This document shows positions 33,524 through 36,194 of a stretch of DNA of 36,194 bases, piece by piece (within the stretch, counting starts at the first letter, position 1; each line of letters begins with the position of its first letter). A program made the translations under genes and the position numbers. Source of the stretch: an uncultured Bacteroidales bacterium (GTDB taxonomy: Bacteria > Bacteroidota > Bacteroidia > Bacteroidales > F082); the NCBI GenBank assembly GCA_905234645.1, contig CAJOIS010000026.1:1-36194 (forward strand), in the 5' to 3' direction. The notes under the pieces were generated by a model. The model worked only from the letters and a program-made list of their open reading frames with translations. It was not told the DNA's origin and made no database searches.

Positions 33524-33611
33524 ATCGGCTAAAATAGGAAATAATCGGATTGAAAATTTGAAAAAATGAATTATTTTTTTCCTTTTCCGGTTTTGTTATA
33601 AGAAATATTCT

Positions 33612-33619
33612 TACATTTG
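33612..33619 (+). promoter_or_regulatory. -7 element of the parDE pair
   Basis: TACATTTG (TAnnTTTG) preceded by TTTG at 33592-33595 with a 16-nt spacer. ParD-type antitoxins usually repress their own promoter. The surrounding DNA is clearly AT-rich. Confidence 0.5.
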
Positions 33620-33638
33620 CAGTGTAAAACGAAACAAC

Positions 33639-33890
33639 ATGAGCAGAACAGTAACCGCATCCATAGGTCCGCATTACGAGGAATTCATACAGAAAAGCAT
33701 CCTCGGTGGTAGATACAACAACGCCAGCGAGGTCATTCGCGCAGGGCTTCGCTGCTTGGAAGAAGAAGAAGCGCAACTAGCGGCTCTCAGAGCAGCTATC
33801 GAGGAAGGCGAAGCCAGTCCAGATGTTGAAGATTTCGACCCTGACAAGTTTCTCCAAGAGCTGAAAGCAAAATACAGGGCAAATGGCTGA
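33639..33890 (+). CDS. parD: ParD-family antitoxin
   Basis: An 83-residue antitoxin. The N-terminal 45 residues (SRTVTASIGPHYEEFIQKSILGGRYNNASEVIRAGLRCLEEEE) form a ribbon-helix-helix DNA-binding domain of the ParD/CC2985 type. The acidic C-terminal tail (GEASPDVEDFDPDKFLQELKAKY) should wrap around the toxin. It overlaps the toxin gene by 8 nt, as expected for translationally coupled pairs. A single RHH protein followed by a ParE-like toxin is strong evidence for the assignment. Confidence 0.92.
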   Translation: MSRTVTASIGPHYEEFIQKSILGGRYNNASEVIRAGLRCLEEEEAQLAALRAAIEEGEASPDVEDFDPDKFLQELKAKYRANG

Positions 33891-34185
33891 TTATATCCTA
33901 TCCAAAAAGGCGCAAGATGACCTTCGCAAGATTTGGCACTATACCGCTGAAACTTGGTCGGAAAGGCAAGCGGACATCTATTTCCAAGAATTGATTCAAT
34001 CTTTGAATCTTATTGCCCACGACCCCAACTCTGTGGGACGTTCCTACGAGGAAATACGAGCAAACTACCGCTACCGAGGTTTCCACTCTGGAAGACACAT
34101 CATCTTTTATCGCATACTGCAAAACGGTAAAGTTAGAATCGTCAGAATCCTTCACGAACGGATGGATTTCAAGAAACATTTGTAG
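33883..34185 (+). CDS. parE: ParE-family toxin
   Basis: A 100-residue RelE/ParE-superfamily toxin. Its opening (MADYILSKKAQDDLRKIWHYTAETWSERQADIYFQELIQSLNLIA) and closing parts (GRSYEEIRANYRYRGFHSGRHIIFYRI, VRIVRILHERMDFKKHL) are typical of ParE, which acts on DNA gyrase, rather than RelE, which cleaves mRNA; the motif LHERMD is characteristic. The gene looks intact. Its stop codon TAG (34183-34185) lies inside a copy of the GTAGAGACG palindrome that starts at 34182. The element seems to have landed on the gene end and now supplies the stop codon. Confidence 0.92.
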   Translation: MADYILSKKAQDDLRKIWHYTAETWSERQADIYFQELIQSLNLIAHDPNSVGRSYEEIRANYRYRGFHSGRHIIFYRILQNGKVRIVRILHERMDFKKHL

Positions 34186-34209
34186 AGACGCGATTAATGG
34201 CGTCTCTAC
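34182..34209. repeat. 28-bp palindrome GTAGAGACG-N10-CGTCTCTAC at the parE end
   Basis: The centre is CGATTAATGG, one mismatch from a perfect palindrome. It lies between the convergent parE and ABC-exporter genes and begins with the parE stop codon. No T-tract. Confidence 0.9.
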
Positions 34210-34213
34210 CGGT

Positions 34214-36010
34214 TTATTTACCATCGTCGATCGTCCTTGCAATCTTTTCGATGTTCAGGCTGCGGGCCGAGGCGTCGATGATGTCTTTGTAAATACCACC
34301 TTTCTTATATATGGCGTCCGGGTCGCCTGACTCTTCCACGTGACCCGTCTTCAGCGCATAGACCATCTCGCTGTCGATGATCTGTGAGATGCTGTGCGAG
34401 ATGATGATGACGGTACGGTCTTTTTTGATGGCGTCGAGGCTGTTCTTGATTTGCTCGGTGGCAATGGCATCGAGGCTGGCGGTAGGCTCGTCAAGGAAGA
34501 TGATGGGCGGGTTCTTCAGGAACATACGCGCGATGGCGATGCGCTGCTGCTGGCCACCCGAGAGGTCGGAGGCCTTGTTCTCGAACTGCTTGGGCAGTTC
34601 CATAATCTGGTCGTAGATGTACGACTTCTTGGCAGCCTCCACCACTTCCTCATGGGTGGCGTTGGGGTTGCCGTAGAGGATGTTCTCCTCGATGGTGCCG
34701 TCAAAGATATGATTCTTCTGAAGCACGAGTCCGATGTTCTCACGCAGGTATTTGGTGTCGTATTCGCGCAAGTCGACGCCATCGAGGGTGATGATGCCCG
34801 TCTGCGGCTCGTAGAACTTGTCCAGCAGGTTGACGATGGTACTCTTGCCCGCGCCCGACAGTCCCACCAAGGCCGTGATCTTGTTCGGCTCAATCTTCAT
34901 GTTGACGTCGAAGAGGGCTTGGTTGCCGTTGGGATAGGTGAAGTCGACATGTTGAAGCTCGAAGAGACCATGTATCTTCTCGGGTCTGTAGCTGCCCGAA
35001 GGCTCCACTTCGTCTTCCGCGTCGAGGATGCCGAAAAAGCCCTCGGCGTAAATCAAGGCGTCGTTGACGTCGTCGAAGATGCGTTGCAGCTGGGTGATGG
35101 GTGCGATGACGTTGCTAAACAGCATCACGTGGTACATGATCTTACCGATGGTCATGCCGGGATAGCCTATTAATACAAGGTATGCCGTCAGGATGATGAC
35201 CAGCACCGTGCCGACTTGCTTCACGAAGCTCTTCACGCCATTATAGTAGAAGGCCACCTTACGTGTCTTCATCTGGTTCTCGGTCACCTGGTTTTGGATG
35301 TCGAGCTGCTTCTGCCCTTCGATCTGCTCGCGGTTGAAGCTCTTGATGACGTTGATGGAGTCGATGATGTTCTTGATGCCTTGGCTTTTGGTCTCGAGGT
35401 GGCTACGCATCTCACGGCGCCAGCCTTTCAGACGCTTGGCCTGGCGGTAGGTGATCCAGAAGTAGATGGGCACAATGCCCAAGGCCACCAAGCCCACGTA
35501 TACATTGGCGATAAACATCAGGATCAAGGCCAAGAGGGCGCTCGTGAACAGCGGCAACAGGTCGATGAAGAAGTTCTGCACCGTGCGCGAGAGGCTACTC
35601 ACGCCTTGGTCGATACGGGCTTGGAGCTTGCCCGTGGCATTGTCGCCGGTGTTGAAAAAGGCCATCTTAAAGGTCAGCACCTTCTCGATGACGCTCTGGG
35701 CCAGGTCGCGGCTGACGAAGATACGCATGCGCTCGCCGTAGTAGTTCTGGGCGAAGGTGATGAGTGCAGAAAGGATTTCCTTGCCAAGCAGCACCACCGA
35801 GATAATGGTGACGATGCGGATGGCCTGTGCACCCCATTCCGTTCCGTTGGTCACCAAGCCATTGACTTGGTCGACGGTCCAGTCGAGCACGATGGCGTTG
35901 ACCTGCGCCATCAGGGAGCCGATAAGGGTTAATATCAATGTGATAAAGACCAGCCATTTGTATGGTTTGACAAAGGGGCTGACGTTTTTGAAGAGCTGAA
36001 AGAGGTTCAT
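34214..36010 (-). CDS. ABC exporter half-transporter (permease-ATPase fusion)
   Basis: A 598-residue MsbA/MDR-type half transporter that works as a homodimer or with a partner in the inner membrane. The N-terminal six-helix exporter domain covers about 15-310. The nucleotide-binding domain, about 340-575, has Walker A GLSGAGKST, Q-loop VLQKNHIFDG, signature LSGGQQQR, Walker B IIFLDEPTAS and switch His IISHS, all intact. The substrate cannot be told; lipid, drug or peptide export are possible. A single gene, convergent with parDE, with a promoter at 36031-36038. Confidence 0.93.
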   Translation of the reverse strand: MNLFQLFKNVSPFVKPYKWLVFITLILTLIGSLMAQVNAIVLDWTVDQVNGLVTNGTEWGAQAIRIVTIISVVLLGKEILSALITFAQNYYGERMRIFVSRDLAQSVIEKVLTFKMAFFNTGDNATGKLQARIDQGVSSLSRTVQNFFIDLLPLFTSALLALILMFIANVYVGLVALGIVPIYFWITYRQAKRLKGWRREMRSHLETKSQGIKNIIDSINVIKSFNREQIEGQKQLDIQNQVTENQMKTRKVAFYYNGVKSFVKQVGTVLVIILTAYLVLIGYPGMTIGKIMYHVMLFSNVIAPITQLQRIFDDVNDALIYAEGFFGILDAEDEVEPSGSYRPEKIHGLFELQHVDFTYPNGNQALFDVNMKIEPNKITALVGLSGAGKSTIVNLLDKFYEPQTGIITLDGVDLREYDTKYLRENIGLVLQKNHIFDGTIEENILYGNPNATHEEVVEAAKKSYIYDQIMELPKQFENKASDLSGGQQQRIAIARMFLKNPPIIFLDEPTASLDAIATEQIKNSLDAIKKDRTVIIISHSISQIIDSEMVYALKTGHVEESGDPDAIYKKGGIYKDIIDASARSLNIEKIARTIDDGK

Positions 36011-36030
36011 AATAGCAGTTTATTACATGG

Positions 36031-36038
36031 CAAAAGTA
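36031..36038 (-). promoter_or_regulatory. -7 element of the ABC exporter gene
   Basis: The minus strand reads TACTTTTG (TAnnTTTG), 20 nt before the ATG. Confidence 0.55.
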
Positions 36039-36049
36039 TAAAAAAGGAG

Positions 36050-36070
36050 ATTGCGGGTCAAGCCCGCAAT
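36050..36070. repeat. Small hairpin repeat ATTGCGGG-TCAAG-CCCGCAAT
   Basis: A perfect 8-bp stem with a 5-nt loop, followed by GACG. A short dispersed palindrome type common in bacteria, just upstream of the exporter promoter. Confidence 0.65.
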
Positions 36071-36095
36071 GACGCTGACGGTTGGGATTGGATAC

Positions 36096-36134
36096 AAAAA
36101 GAAAGGCAACCCGGATGGATTGCCTTTCTTTTTT
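36096..36134. terminator. Bidirectional intrinsic terminator
   Basis: AAAAAGAAAGGCAA (36096-36109) and TTGCCTTTCTTTTT (36120-36133) pair perfectly over 14 bp around a 10-nt loop, with T-tracts on both strands. It probably serves a gene beyond the right edge of the window. Confidence 0.85.
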
Positions 36135-36147
36135 CATCGGTCGGCCT

Positions 36148-36175
36148 GTAGAGACGCAAGATCTTGCGTCTCTAC
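36148..36175. repeat. 28-bp palindrome GTAGAGACG-N10-CGTCTCTAC near the right edge
   Basis: A perfect palindrome with centre CAAGATCTTG. The fourth full copy in the window, 14 nt after a terminator. Confidence 0.9.
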
Positions 36176-36194
36176 ATTGGACCAATCAATCATT

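Overview
The window looks like chromosomal DNA of an anaerobic member of the Bacteroidales (Bacteroidota). Reasons: nearly every gene start is preceded by the Bacteroidota -7 promoter element TAnnTTTG (often TATCTTTG), Shine-Dalgarno sequences are weak, there is a Bacteroidota-type LptD and several small outer-membrane barrels and lipoproteins, and the metabolism is that of a propionate-forming, hydrogenase-bearing fermenter. The DNA is moderately GC-rich and dense in dispersed palindromic repeats. I see no rRNA, tRNA or CRISPR array.

Layout. (1) 1-4080: a YfcC-type membrane transporter (minus) divergent from a dipeptidyl-peptidase IV-like serine peptidase (plus) carrying two frame disruptions. 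(2) 4108-5538: a complete IS3-family (IS150-like) insertion sequence with 24-bp inverted repeats and a 3-bp target duplication, sitting in the loop of a former intrinsic terminator. (3) 5663-10289 (minus): the [FeFe]-hydrogenase maturase HydG with its TM1266-type regulator, a guanine-deaminase-like enzyme and a GH89 alpha-N-acetylglucosaminidase lipoprotein. (4) 10355-22576: housekeeping and envelope genes: a lipoprotein, a DUF1846 protein, glyA, a DUF3089 hydrolase, tyrS, a cell-wall amidase, lptD, a fucose-isomerase-fold protein and a barrel protein. (5) 22658-27320 (minus): the operon mce-mmdA-oadG-bccP-mmdB for methylmalonyl-CoA epimerisation and Na+-pumping decarboxylation to propionyl-CoA. 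mmdB is frameshifted at a point consistent with loss of one unit of an 8-bp repeat. (6) 27571-29212: an orphan AAA ATPase/PD-(D/E)XK gene bracketed by 41-bp identical direct repeats. (7) 29366-36010: a barrel protein, an archaeal-type GatD-GatE tRNA amidotransferase pair, a ParDE toxin-antitoxin pair and an ABC exporter.

How the genes work together. The mce/mmd operon is the end of the succinate-to-propionate route and conserves energy as a Na+ gradient. HydG and its regulator imply an [FeFe]-hydrogenase elsewhere in the genome. GatDE implies that Gln-tRNA can be made by transamidation, normally an archaeal trait. At least five repeat families are scattered through the window; several copies lie inside coding frames without breaking them, and one supplies a stop codon.

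The main oddities are the repeat-bracketed ATPase cassette, the GatDE pair, the coding palindromes, the IS in a terminator loop, and three short-deletion frame disruptions, which may be real or may be assembly errors.
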